Source of the DNA: Leisingera coralii
GTDB lineage: Bacteria > Pseudomonadota > Alphaproteobacteria > Rhodobacterales > Rhodobacteraceae
Direction: 5' to 3'
Length of the DNA stretch: 64,000 bases
Assembly (NCBI RefSeq): GCF_049056525.1
Contig: NZ_JBHUPT010000023.1
Span: forward strand, 1-64,000
Positions 16,635 to 25,109 of the stretch are shown piece after piece. The translations under genes and the position numbers were made by a program. The first letter of the stretch is position 1; every line of letters starts with the position of its first letter. Under the pieces are notes generated by a model. That model was not told the origin of the DNA and made no database searches. It was given only the letters and a program-made list of their open reading frames with translations.

Positions 16635-17567
16635 TCAGCTCAGCACCAGCAGCCAGAACCATACGGTCAGGATGCTCGACCCTGTGGCGATCAGCACGGA
16701 AGAGGCCGCAACCCGCTTGGCCCGTCCGTACATACTGGCAAAGATATAGCCGTTGAACCCGGTCGCCATCGCCGCGTTCAGAACGCCGGAGCGGAACAGA
16801 TCCTGCGGCAGCGCCAGCGCCGAGCCCATGGTCCAGACAATGGCGGGGTGAATCATCAGCGAGGTGAAACACACAAACAGGATCGCCCGCATGTCGCCTT
16901 CGGGGCGGTATTTCACCAGCACCCCGCCCAGGGCAAACAGCGCGCCGGGCAGGGCGGCCCGGATGATCAGCGACAGCGCCTCATCCACCACCAGCGGAAT
17001 GGAAAACCCCGACAGGTTCACCGCAAACCCCAAGGCAATCCCCAGGATCAGCACATTGCGGAACATCGCGTTCAGGACCGAGGCCACAGTCCTGATCCCG
17101 CCTGCGCCGCGGTTGCGCACAATCTCCATCGCGGTGATGCCGACGCCATAGCAGAAGGGCGAATGGAAGGCGATGATCGCGTAATTGCCGGTCAGGTTCT
17201 CAGGCCCGAAGGCACGCTCGGTGATCGGCAGGCCCAGCAGCACGGAGTTCGAGAACAGGCAGCAGAAGCCAATGGCGATGCAGTCTTCCCAGTCCCGCTT
17301 GAACAGGGTGCGGGCGCCAAAGACGCCAATAAGAAAGCAGGTAAAGGCGCCGGTATAGAAACTCACCAGCAAGCGCGGATCGAAACTGGCAGACAGATCC
17401 AGTTCCGCCATCGCCTTGAACAGCAGACAGGGAATGGCGAAGCCCTGCGCAAACTTCATCACCCCTTCGATATGGTCCTGGCCCAGCACCCCCCGTGCCG
17501 TGGCGGCATAGCCCGCGCCGACAACCAGGAACACCGGCAGGATGACATCAATCAGGCTCTGAAACAC
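16635..17567 (-). CDS. AEC-family transporter (auxin efflux carrier type)
   Basis: 310 residues with about ten membrane segments. The opening LIDVILPVFLVVGAGYAATARG and the half-repeat start VLNAMFRNVLILGIALGFAVNLSG are characteristic of AEC permeases, as is the final GSSILTVWFWLLV helix. Bacterial members export or import small organic acids such as malonate or malate. It converges on the racemase-like gene, and its own 5' end faces the MBL operon terminator, so it is probably transcribed alone. Substrate unknown. Confidence 0.88.
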   Translation of the reverse strand: MFQSLIDVILPVFLVVGAGYAATARGVLGQDHIEGVMKFAQGFAIPCLLFKAMAELDLSASFDPRLLVSFYTGAFTCFLIGVFGARTLFKRDWEDCIAIGFCCLFSNSVLLGLPITERAFGPENLTGNYAIIAFHSPFCYGVGITAMEIVRNRGAGGIRTVASVLNAMFRNVLILGIALGFAVNLSGFSIPLVVDEALSLIIRAALPGALFALGGVLVKYRPEGDMRAILFVCFTSLMIHPAIVWTMGSALALPQDLFRSGVLNAAMATGFNGYIFASMYGRAKRVAASSVLIATGSSILTVWFWLLVLS

Positions 17568-17592
17568 GGTGCTTCCTCAAATCCCGCACATG

Positions 17593-17616
17593 AAAAAGGG
17601 CGCTGAGTTGCGCCCC
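17593..17616 (-). terminator. Rho-independent terminator of the MBL-tatD-holB operon
   Basis: On the minus strand GGGCGC/GCGCCC (17610-17615 and 17598-17603) with a six-base loop is followed by five T residues. It begins two bases after the stop codon of the MBL hydrolase gene. Confidence 0.75.
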
Positions 17617-17617
17617 T

Positions 17618-18415
17618 TCAGACCTCCATCCGGATCACCATCCCGTCATAGGCGGGGGTGATATGGTCCGGGGTCTCGGCCTCGACCGTGGCGTAATCCA
17701 TGTCGATATGCATGTTGGTGATGATGCCGCGCTTGGGGGTCATCTTTTCGAACCACTCCAGCGCTTCCTGATAGCTGAAATGCGTCGGATGCGGGGTGCG
17801 GCGCAGCCCGTCCAGGATCCAGATATCCAGCACCTCCAGCTCCGGCAGGGCGCTGTCCGGGATGGTGGACACATCCGGCAGATAAGCCAGCCCGCCAATG
17901 CGGAACCCCAGCGCATGGATCGAGCCGTGGCTGACCTCGAAGGGGCGGAAGCTGATTTCGCCGCCGGGGCCGCCGATGGAGAACGGGCCGCTGATGGTCT
18001 GCAATTCCAGGATCGGCGGGTAGGGGGAGTTGTCGGGCTGCGCAAAGGCGTAGCCGAAGCGGCTCAGGATGTCGTTCTGGGTGGCACCGTCCGCATAGAC
18101 CGGGATCCGCTGGCGCATGTTGAAATAGACCATGCGCAGATCGTCGATCCCGTGCAGGTGATCGGCGTGGGAGTGGGTGTAAACCACCGCGTCCAGGCGG
18201 CTCACCTCCGCATCCAGCAGCTGGCTGCGCATGTCCGGCGTGGTGTCGATCAGCACCGAGGTGGTGCCGTCCGGCCCGTCCCGCTCCACCAGCATAGAGC
18301 AGCGGCGGCGGCGGTTCTTAGGGTTCTTGGGGTCGCAGTCGCCCCAATGGCCGCCAATCCGCGGCACCCCGCCGGAGGATCCGGACCCGAGAATGGTAAA
18401 GCGCAGTTCAGCCAT
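17618..18415 (-). CDS. MBL-fold metallo-hydrolase (PhnP-like)
   Basis: 265 residues. The metal-binding motif THSHADHLHG (HxHxDH) and a GSGSSGGVPRIGGHWGDCD opening match PhnP-type phosphodiesterases/lactamase-fold hydrolases. DVSTIPDS and NMHIDMDY supply the later ligands. It likely cleaves a cyclic phosphate or similar ester, but there are no phosphonate genes nearby. It overlaps tatD by one base and ends the operon. Confidence 0.85.
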   Translation of the reverse strand: MAELRFTILGSGSSGGVPRIGGHWGDCDPKNPKNRRRRCSMLVERDGPDGTTSVLIDTTPDMRSQLLDAEVSRLDAVVYTHSHADHLHGIDDLRMVYFNMRQRIPVYADGATQNDILSRFGYAFAQPDNSPYPPILELQTISGPFSIGGPGGEISFRPFEVSHGSIHALGFRIGGLAYLPDVSTIPDSALPELEVLDIWILDGLRRTPHPTHFSYQEALEWFEKMTPKRGIITNMHIDMDYATVEAETPDHITPAYDGMVIRMEV

Positions 18416-19224
18416 CAGGCGGCGGCCTCATACTGGGCGGCCTTCCAGAACAGCCGGTCGAAATTCGCCTGCGTCTGCGCGGCAAAACCCGCGTAGTCCA
18501 TGCCGAACACCTCTGCTCCCACCTTGGCGGTGAACGCGGTATAAGCGGGTTCGTTGCGCTTGCCGCGGTAAGGCGGCGGTGCCAGGTAGGGGGCGTCGGT
18601 CTCGACCAGGATGCGCTCCACCGGGGCGGCGGCAAAGATATCGCGCAGCTCCTGGCTCTTGGGGAAGGCGGCGATGCCGGACATCGACAGGTAGAACCCC
18701 AGGTCCAGCGCTGCCTTGGCCAACTCGGCGGAGGAGGAGAAACAGTGCATCACGCAGGAGTATGCGCCATTCTTCATCTCTTCGCCGAGGATGCGCGCCA
18801 TGTCGTCATCGGCAGCGCGGGCGTGAATGATCAGCGGCAGGCCGGTCTCGCGTGCGGCGGCGATATGGATGCGCAGGGACTCCTGCTGCACGCCGGCGCT
18901 GTCGGCGGTGTAGTGGTAGTCCAGCCCGGTCTCGCCAATACCGACGAACTTCGGGTGCTTGGCCAGCGCCACCAGTTCATCGACCGAGACCAGCGGCTCA
19001 TCCGCGGCGCTCATCGGGTGGGTGCCCGCGGCATAGAACACCGGCGCATGCGCCTCGGCGATGGCACGCACGGCGGGCTCGTTCTTCATCTTGGTGCAGA
19101 TCGTCACCATCCGCGTCACGCCAGCCTCAGCCGCGCTGGCGATCACCTCATCCAGCCGCCCCTCGAAATCGGGGAAGTCCAGATGGCAATGGCTGTCGGT
19201 AATCTGGGGGGGCGTCTCGGTCAT
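18415..19224 (-). CDS. tatD: TatD-family metal-dependent DNase
   Basis: 269 residues. Family marks are all present: ITDSHCHLDFPDFEG with the first metal-binding HxH, GIGETGLDYHYT (Glu ligand), QQESLRIHIAAARETGLPLIIHAR, VMHCFSSS, and ILVETDAPYLAPPPYRGKRN with the last Asp. It is a 3'-5' exonuclease or deoxyribonuclease acting on damaged DNA. It sits between holB (35 bases upstream) and the MBL hydrolase, a common alphaproteobacterial order. Confidence 0.93.
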   Translation of the reverse strand: MTETPPQITDSHCHLDFPDFEGRLDEVIASAAEAGVTRMVTICTKMKNEPAVRAIAEAHAPVFYAAGTHPMSAADEPLVSVDELVALAKHPKFVGIGETGLDYHYTADSAGVQQESLRIHIAAARETGLPLIIHARAADDDMARILGEEMKNGAYSCVMHCFSSSAELAKAALDLGFYLSMSGIAAFPKSQELRDIFAAAPVERILVETDAPYLAPPPYRGKRNEPAYTAFTAKVGAEVFGMDYAGFAAQTQANFDRLFWKAAQYEAAA

Positions 19225-19259
19225 GTATCCTCTGGTGCCGCTAGCGCCGCGCCGGAAGC

Positions 19260-20378
19260 CTAGCGCGACGCGGTTTCCTGCATCTTGAAAACCGTATCTA
19301 GGACAAGCGCCGCGGGGTCAAGGTTCACCGCCTGGCCGTGGCGGGCACGTGCCGTGACTTCTGCTGCAAGGTCCGCCCAGGCGCGCGCCTTGCGGGGATC
19401 GGGCGACAGGCGCTGGAGCATCGCTGCTTCCTGCGGTGCCGCCTCCGGCGCTGGCGGAGCGCCGGTGGCGCCGGTGCGCGCCAGCCGGGCCAGCGCCATC
19501 TCTGTCAGCGACAACAGCAGCTCGAACCGTTCCGCCGCACCGCGCTGCGCGGCGGCCTCGGCCAGCGCCATCGCCCGCTGCCGGTCCAGCCGCGGCATCG
19601 AATCGAGGATCTGCACCAGCTCGGCATAGATCTTAAGCCCGCCCAGGTTGATCAGCCGCAGCGCCGCGCCAACGGAACCGCCTGCGAGCGCTGCGAGGTT
19701 TTCCATGTTCTGGGGCAGTTCGACACCGGACTGCGCCAGCGCCGCCTCCATGTCCGGCGCGCTGAGCGGCCCCAGACGCAAGGTGCGGCAGCGCGACCGG
19801 ATGGTCGGCAGCAGGCGCGAGGGCTGGTGCGAAATCAGCAGGATGGTGGTCCGTGCCGGCGGCTCTTCCAGCATCTTCAGCAGCGCATTGGCAGCGCTTA
19901 CGTTCATGTCGTCGGCGGCATCGACAATCACAACCCGCCGACCGCCATCGGTGGCCGACAGGCCAAAGAACCGGTTCAGCTTGCGGATGTCGTCCACCAC
20001 GATCTGGCTGCGCAGCTTGCCCTTGTCGTCATAAGAGCGGGTGATCGGCGCCAGCCCCGGTTCCGCCAGCGCCTGCATGCGGTGCGAGACCGGGTGTTCG
20101 GGATCAATGTCCAGGGTCTGCGGCGGCGGCGGGGCACCGAACAGGCCCCCTTCCGCCGGGGGCGTGGCGAGCAGGAAACGGGCGATCCGCCAGGCCAGCG
20201 TTGCCTTGCCCACCCCTTGCGGGCCGGTCAGCAGCCAGCCGTGGTGCAGCCGGTCTGAGTTGTAGGCGGTCAGAAAGTCCCGTTCCGCCGCATCCTGCCC
20301 AATGAGGCGCAGGGTTTCGCGCGGATGCGGTGCACCCTCGGCCTGGTCGGCGCGTGGCAGTTCGTCGTCAGCGCTCAT
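19260..20378 (-). CDS. holB: DNA polymerase III delta' subunit
   Basis: 372 residues from the ATG at 20378, which overlaps the tmk stop codon by four bases. A clamp-loader AAA+ fold is seen: GPQGVGKATLAWRIARF (P-loop, with Ala in place of the usual Ser/Thr, as delta' does not need ATP hydrolysis), VVIVDAADDMN, NALLKMLEEPPARTTILLISH, and the SRC motif (IRSRCRTLRL). It opens the sliding clamp together with delta and tau/gamma. The frame stays open further upstream, but that part overlaps tmk and has no typical content. Confidence 0.93.
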   Translation of the reverse strand: MSADDELPRADQAEGAPHPRETLRLIGQDAAERDFLTAYNSDRLHHGWLLTGPQGVGKATLAWRIARFLLATPPAEGGLFGAPPPPQTLDIDPEHPVSHRMQALAEPGLAPITRSYDDKGKLRSQIVVDDIRKLNRFFGLSATDGGRRVVIVDAADDMNVSAANALLKMLEEPPARTTILLISHQPSRLLPTIRSRCRTLRLGPLSAPDMEAALAQSGVELPQNMENLAALAGGSVGAALRLINLGGLKIYAELVQILDSMPRLDRQRAMALAEAAAQRGAAERFELLLSLTEMALARLARTGATGAPPAPEAAPQEAAMLQRLSPDPRKARAWADLAAEVTARARHGQAVNLDPAALVLDTVFKMQETASR

Positions 20379-21022
20379 GCCCTGCTTCCTTCCAGCGCCT
20401 CTTCCGCCAGCCTGCGCACATCGGCCGCCACTTCTTCGACGGGACGGGCGCCGTCGACCACCCGGAAGCGGTCCGCAAATTCCTTGGCCAGCGCCAGGAA
20501 ACCGGCGCGCATCTTTTCTTGCAATCCGACGCCGAAATCCTCGAAGCGTTCTTCCTTGCCCTGCCGCCCCTTGGCGCGGGCCAGGCCCCCGGCCGGGTCC
20601 ATGTCGATCAGCAGGGTCAGGTCCGGCTCGCGCCCGATCATCAGCTTGTGCATCTGATCCACTGCCGCGCGCAAATCGCCGCGCGACAGGCCCTGGTACA
20701 TCCGCGTGCTGTCGGCAAAACGGTCGCAGATCACCACCTTGCCTGCCGCCAATGCGGGCTCGATAGTACGCTCCAGGTGGTCGCGCCGCGCTGCCATGAA
20801 CAGCAAAAGCTCGGTCTCCGCCGACCAGCGGTCGGGATCGCCCTCCAGCACCAGCCGGCGGATCTCCTCGGCGCCGGGGGAGCCGCCCGGCTCCCGCGTC
20901 AGCACCACATCGCGGCCCGCCGCGCGCAAGGCTTCGGCCAGCAGCTGGCATTGTGTCGATTTTCCGGAGCCGTCGATGCCTTCGAAGGTGATGAACACCC
21001 CGCGCTTGCCGCCCGCCGTCAC
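20375..21022 (-). CDS. tmk: Thymidylate kinase
   Basis: 215 residues. It makes dTDP from dTMP. The P-loop FEGIDGSGKSTQ, the LTREPGGSPGAEEIR substrate loop (with DRX-type Arg), CDRFADSTRMYQG, and a long Lys/Arg-poor LID are all typical of TMPK. It overlaps the carboxypeptidase gene by four bases upstream and holB by four bases downstream, so translation is coupled. Confidence 0.95.
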   Translation of the reverse strand: MTAGGKRGVFITFEGIDGSGKSTQCQLLAEALRAAGRDVVLTREPGGSPGAEEIRRLVLEGDPDRWSAETELLLFMAARRDHLERTIEPALAAGKVVICDRFADSTRMYQGLSRGDLRAAVDQMHKLMIGREPDLTLLIDMDPAGGLARAKGRQGKEERFEDFGVGLQEKMRAGFLALAKEFADRFRVVDGARPVEEVAADVRRLAEEALEGSRA

Positions 21023-22206
21023 AGTGCCCCCTCGGAACCGGTCAGGAACTGCTTGATCAGCACCTGCGCCGCGGTCTTGACCCGCACCACAAAGCCGCCC
21101 GCGGGCACATCGCTTTCCGCCACCAGCGGCAGCCGCACCTCCGGCAGCTCCTCGGGCTGCAGCACCAGTTCGGCCAGACGCTGGCCTTTCTTCACCGGCG
21201 CCTCGATCGGGCCGTTATAGACAACTTCGCCCTGGATGGTGTTGGCCGACAGCGACGGCAGCAGGATTTCCAGATCCTTGGCCGGCACCAGCCCTACCGA
21301 TCGCTCGGCCCCCCGCCAGATCTCGGCTTTGGCGATGGCGACGCCCTCCTTGGCGACGGTCTTCTTGGTAAATTGGCGAAACGACCAGTTAACGAGGGCC
21401 TCGGCCTCCTCTGCGCGCCCGCGCTCGGTGTCGAGCCCGGAAACCACAAAGATCACCCGCCGGTCGCCTTGCTTGGCAGAGCCGACCAGGCCATAGCCCG
21501 CTTCCTCGGTGTGGCCGGTCTTCAGCCCGTCAGCGCCGATGCCCAGCTTCAGCAGGGGATTGCGGTTGCGGATGTTGGAGGGCGCGCGGCCATCGAATTC
21601 AAACGTGGTCTCGGCAAACAGCGGGTAGTATTCCGGGAAGTCCTCGATGAGCCGCTCGGCCAGGACCGCCAGGTCATGCACCGACATCCGGTGCCCGGCA
21701 GCAGGCCAGCCGTTCGAGTTGGCAAAGGTCGAGGCGGTCATGCCCAGATCCTCGGCCCGCTTGGTCATGTAGCGGGCAAAGCCGGCCTCGGTGCCGTCCG
21801 GGCTCAGCGCCTCGGCGATCACCACGCAGGCGTCGTTGCCCGACAGCACGATGATGCCGCGCAGCAGGTCCTCGACCCGCACCCGGTCGGTGGTGTCCAG
21901 GAACATGGTGGAGCCGCCATAACTCATCGCGTGCTCGCTCACCGGCAGCCGCTCATCCAGCGTCAGCCGCCCGTCGCGCAAGGCTTCGAACGCCACATAC
22001 AGCGTCATCAGCTTGGACATGGAGGCCGGCGGCAGCGGCACATCGGCGTTCTTGGACAGCAGAACCGTGTCGGTGCCCGCATCCAGCACATAGGCCGCGC
22101 GCGCGCTGGAATCAAAGGCCGCAGCCGACAGCGCCGACAGGCTGACCGCCAGGCCCGCGGCCAGCGCCAGCCGCAGGGAGGATTTCAGAGCGTGGCTCAG
22201 GTGCAT
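21019..22206 (-). CDS. dacC: D-alanyl-D-alanine carboxypeptidase (DacC/PBP5 family)
   Basis: 395 residues from the ATG at 22206, chosen because a signal peptide follows at once (MHLSHALKSSLRLALAAGLA, cleavage near SAAA-FD) and the frame upstream overlaps the SPOR gene. Active-site motifs: Ser62-x-x-Lys65 (SMSK), SGN (VLSGNDACV), and KTG (Lys229, LKTGHTEEAGYG). A C-terminal beta domain with a possible amphipathic end follows. It trims pentapeptides of peptidoglycan in the periplasm. It overlaps tmk by four bases. Confidence 0.9.
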   Translation of the reverse strand: MHLSHALKSSLRLALAAGLAVSLSALSAAAFDSSARAAYVLDAGTDTVLLSKNADVPLPPASMSKLMTLYVAFEALRDGRLTLDERLPVSEHAMSYGGSTMFLDTTDRVRVEDLLRGIIVLSGNDACVVIAEALSPDGTEAGFARYMTKRAEDLGMTASTFANSNGWPAAGHRMSVHDLAVLAERLIEDFPEYYPLFAETTFEFDGRAPSNIRNRNPLLKLGIGADGLKTGHTEEAGYGLVGSAKQGDRRVIFVVSGLDTERGRAEEAEALVNWSFRQFTKKTVAKEGVAIAKAEIWRGAERSVGLVPAKDLEILLPSLSANTIQGEVVYNGPIEAPVKKGQRLAELVLQPEELPEVRLPLVAESDVPAGGFVVRVKTAAQVLIKQFLTGSEGAL

Positions 22207-22216
22207 GGCGTTTTGT

Positions 22217-23143
22217 TCAATTGGTGACAGCATAGGCATCCGCAAACCCGGTTTCCTTCACGCTTTTCAACAGCTGGCTGCGTTCGGTCTTGTTCTGGGC
22301 CGGGCCGACCAGAACCCGCCAGAACGTCTTGCCGCTGGAGGACTGCTCCCGCACCACCGGCACCATGCCCGCGCTGCGCATCATGTTGGCGGTCCGCTTG
22401 GCGTTCGCCTCGACGCTGAAGATGCCGATCTGGATGAAGGGCTTGCTCAGCACGGATTTCTGCGGTTTGGCGGCAGGGGCCACGGCAGGCTCTGCCTTGG
22501 CAGGTGCAGCCTGCGCCGGAGCCGCGGCCGCCGGGGCCGAGGCTTCGATTGCGGCAGCGGCACCGGCAATCGGGTCCAGCGGGGTTTCGGTGATTTCGCG
22601 GCCCGCCAGCGCGGCCTCATTCACCTCTGCAGCCTCCGGCAGCGCAGCATCAGCACCAGCCTGCTCATCCGGCTGCGGTTCCGGCGCGATTTCCTCACGC
22701 CGCAGCGCGGTCACGTTCAGTTCCACCGGCGCGCCGGCCAGCATCCCCAGGGCCGCCGCGGCATCCGACGAGACCTGCAGCCGCGGTCCCGGGATCTCCC
22801 GCTCGCGGCGGAACAGCGCGCCGATCACGAACTGGCCATTGGCATTGTTGCGGATGATCACCCGCTCGGGGTCCTTGGTATCGGGATGCGCCACCCAGAC
22901 GCCGCCGATCGACGGACGGCCGTCCCACAGCCCCGCCTCGGTCACCTGGAACACATCAGGCGCTTCCACGTCGCGCTCCACCAGCTTGGTGCTGCTGGAG
23001 GCCTGCACGGCACCCTCCGCCTTGGGTTTGGGTTCCAGAAAGCCCAGTTTCGGCCCGTCTTCGCAGCCTGCCAGGACCAGCAGCCCCAAGGCCGCCGCGG
23101 CGGCGCGCGGGGCCGTCCTTGCTTTCGACATGGTGTCTTTCAT
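22217..23143 (-). CDS. SPOR-domain lipoprotein, RlpA-like
   Basis: 308 residues from the ATG at 23143. A lipobox (LGLLVLAGC) marks an outer-membrane lipoprotein. Residues 45-135 recall the double-psi beta-barrel of RlpA (GVWVAHPDTKDPERVIIRN; GPRLQVSSDAAAALGM) but are diverged. A long Ala/Pro/Glu linker leads to a C-terminal SPOR domain (FIQIGIFSVEANAKRTANMM through WRVLVGPAQNKTER), which binds denuded glycan strands at the division site. It is the first gene of the dac-tmk-holB-tatD operon and precedes the carboxypeptidase by ten bases, a conserved pairing in this order. Confidence 0.85.
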   Translation of the reverse strand: MKDTMSKARTAPRAAAAALGLLVLAGCEDGPKLGFLEPKPKAEGAVQASSSTKLVERDVEAPDVFQVTEAGLWDGRPSIGGVWVAHPDTKDPERVIIRNNANGQFVIGALFRREREIPGPRLQVSSDAAAALGMLAGAPVELNVTALRREEIAPEPQPDEQAGADAALPEAAEVNEAALAGREITETPLDPIAGAAAAIEASAPAAAAPAQAAPAKAEPAVAPAAKPQKSVLSKPFIQIGIFSVEANAKRTANMMRSAGMVPVVREQSSSGKTFWRVLVGPAQNKTERSQLLKSVKETGFADAYAVTN

Positions 23144-23396
23144 GCTCTCATCCTTGCCTGTGCCCGCGGCGCTTCTGCGCCCCCGCCGGAATACCCGGTC
23201 TTCTTGGTTTGGCGGCATGATAGCCTGCACATCCGGCCATGAAAACCCTGCCGGGCCGCGGCACAAAGGAAAGCCGCGGCGGCGGCATGAATCCGCGCGT
23301 CCGGACGGGCCGTGAAAATTTCCCTTGGACGCTGTCCGCCGGCCTCGGATTTCCCCTTGCCTCGTCCAGCGTTGCATCCTAAACCGCTGACGGACC

Positions 23397-23486
23397 GGGG
23401 AGGTGGCAGAGTGGTCGAATGCGGCGGTCTTGAAAACCGTTGAACGTGAGAGCGTTCCCAGGGTTCGAATCCCTGTCTCCCCGCCA
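23397..23486 (+). tRNA. tRNA-Ser (anticodon UGA)
   Basis: 90-base class II tRNA. Acceptor stem GGGGAGG/TCTCCCC with discriminator G and encoded CCA; anticodon arm CGGTC-TTGAAAA-CCG with TGA anticodon; a variable arm (GAACGTGAGAGCGTTC); and T loop GGTTCGAATCC. It reads UCN serine codons. The copy is complete, with no insertion visible at its 3' end. Confidence 0.97.
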
Positions 23487-23615
23487 CTGCACGCCGTGCC
23501 AGCGTTCCGGTTATTCCTCTCTCCCCTATACATGCCACGCTTCCGGCCTAGGTTGATGATGGGCACAGCACGTGCGCCCGATCCGTTCTCAGGAGACCAG
23601 CCGGACCCGAGTGAC

Positions 23616-25100
23616 ATGGCCGAAGCCGTACAGCTTTTCCTACTGAAACCACCGGCGGAAAACGCGCTGAAGCTGGCGAGGTGCCGGGGCAAACTGCAAT
23701 TCCGCAAGCAGAAGAAGGGGAAGTTTGCGGAATTCACCGCCTGGGACTGCTTTGACGGCTCCATCCGCTCCAGCGGCCGCCTGCTGGTGGAGCGCGGCAG
23801 GAAACTGCACCTGCTGGGGCAGGGGTATGTGCTGACCCAATCCGCCAAGCGCAAAGGCAATTTCCTGCACGACCTGCGCGCAGGGCCGGTGAAGGAGGCC
23901 TTGCGGGGTCAGTTCCCGCTGCGCCGTTTGCTGCCCGTGGCTTCGGGCAGGCTGGCCCGCAAGCGGTACTGGATCACCTGGAAACGGGCGGGCGGCGGCG
24001 CCTTGGTCCGCTGGCAATTCTCGGGCGCTTTCGGATCAGTGTCGCTGATTGACGTGCTGGCGGAGCCGGGAGCGCCGCGGGACGCCGCCGTGCAATTCCT
24101 GACCGGCCTGGGGGCCGTGCCTGCTGCTCCGGGAGATCTCTACGCGCTGCTGGCGCCGGGCCGTCCGGTATACAGGCTGAAACCGCGGGCTCCGCTGGCG
24201 CCCGCGCAGCCCGCGCTGGAAGCGGCAGCCGCGATCATCCGCTCCTGCCTTAGCGTTGCGCGGCAGAACGAGCCCGGCATCATCTCGGACCTCGATACCG
24301 AATTCCTGCACGACTACCGGATTTCCCTGCGCCGGATCCGCTCGGTGCTGAGCCTGTTCAAGGGGGTGTTCACGGCTGAGGACACCGCGCGCCTGAAACA
24401 GGCGTTCTCCGGCCTGATGGAGCCCACCGGCAGGCTGCGGGATCTGGATGTCTACCTGCTGCAGCGCGAACGGTTTTACGCGCAGGTCCCGCAGCCGCTG
24501 CATCCAGGACTGGACGCGATGTTTTCTGCCTTTGAGGCGGAACGGCAGCAGTGCCACCAGCAGCTTGCCCTGCATCTGGCCGGAGCGCGGTACAAATGGC
24601 AGATCGCGGCGCTGCAGGCGGAATTTGCCGAAGGGGCCGGGATTGCGCCGGGCCCCAAGGCCGCCCGCCCGGCCTTGGAGTTTGCGCAGCGGCTGATCTG
24701 GAAGCGCTTCAGCAAGGTCTGCCGCATCGCCGAGGGGATTACCCCTCAGACAGCGGACGCAGAGATCCACGAACTGCGCATCAGCTGCAAGAAGCTGCGC
24801 TATTTGATGGAGCTGTTCGAGCCGCTGTTTCCCGAGCGCGAGCTGAAGCTGATGCTGAAGCCTCTCAAGCGGCTGCAGAACACTTTGGGCGATTTCAACG
24901 ACTGTTCCGTGCAGCAGGCGGCGCTGCTGGCCTTTGCCGCACGCCCCGCCGCCACCCGGCAGATCGCCTTGAGCGCCGGCGCGTTGATTGCCGTGCTGCA
25001 CCAGAACCAGCTGGCTGCCCGGGGGCAGGTGGAGGAGCGGTTCCGCGCCTTCAACAGCCCGGAGACGCAGGCTGGCTTCCGGGAGCTGTTTCGGGCCTGA
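23616..25100 (+). CDS. CHAD-domain protein with CYTH-like N-terminus
   Basis: About 494 residues from the ATG at 23616; the start is uncertain because no good ribosome site exists and the frame is open back into the tRNA. From about residue 210 a CHAD helical domain is clear: FLHDYRISLRRIRSVLSLFKG, LRDLDVYLLQRERF, EIHELRISCKKLRYLMELFEP and LQNTLGDFNDC, with the regularly spaced His and Arg/Lys that bind polyphosphate. The N-terminal 200 residues are where CYTH domains normally sit, but no ExExK motif was found, so triphosphatase activity is unlikely. It probably binds polyphosphate. Confidence 0.75.
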   Translation: MAEAVQLFLLKPPAENALKLARCRGKLQFRKQKKGKFAEFTAWDCFDGSIRSSGRLLVERGRKLHLLGQGYVLTQSAKRKGNFLHDLRAGPVKEALRGQFPLRRLLPVASGRLARKRYWITWKRAGGGALVRWQFSGAFGSVSLIDVLAEPGAPRDAAVQFLTGLGAVPAAPGDLYALLAPGRPVYRLKPRAPLAPAQPALEAAAAIIRSCLSVARQNEPGIISDLDTEFLHDYRISLRRIRSVLSLFKGVFTAEDTARLKQAFSGLMEPTGRLRDLDVYLLQRERFYAQVPQPLHPGLDAMFSAFEAERQQCHQQLALHLAGARYKWQIAALQAEFAEGAGIAPGPKAARPALEFAQRLIWKRFSKVCRIAEGITPQTADAEIHELRISCKKLRYLMELFEPLFPERELKLMLKPLKRLQNTLGDFNDCSVQQAALLAFAARPAATRQIALSAGALIAVLHQNQLAARGQVEERFRAFNSPETQAGFRELFRA

Positions 25101-25109
25101 GTGCGCGGC

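Noticed and set aside
15423..17606. 727-residue plus-strand frame
   Set aside because: Runs through gntR, the racemase gene and antisense to the AEC permease; shadow of three real genes.
20379..20951. N-terminal extension of holB
   Set aside because: Lies inside tmk in another frame; holB homology begins just after the ATG at 20378.
23397..23486. tRNA-Ser as an integration site
   Set aside because: No integrase, no repeated tRNA 3' end, and housekeeping genes on both sides.
22246..23860. Long N-terminal extension of the SPOR lipoprotein
   Set aside because: Would cross the tRNA gene; the lipobox lies just after the ATG at 23143.
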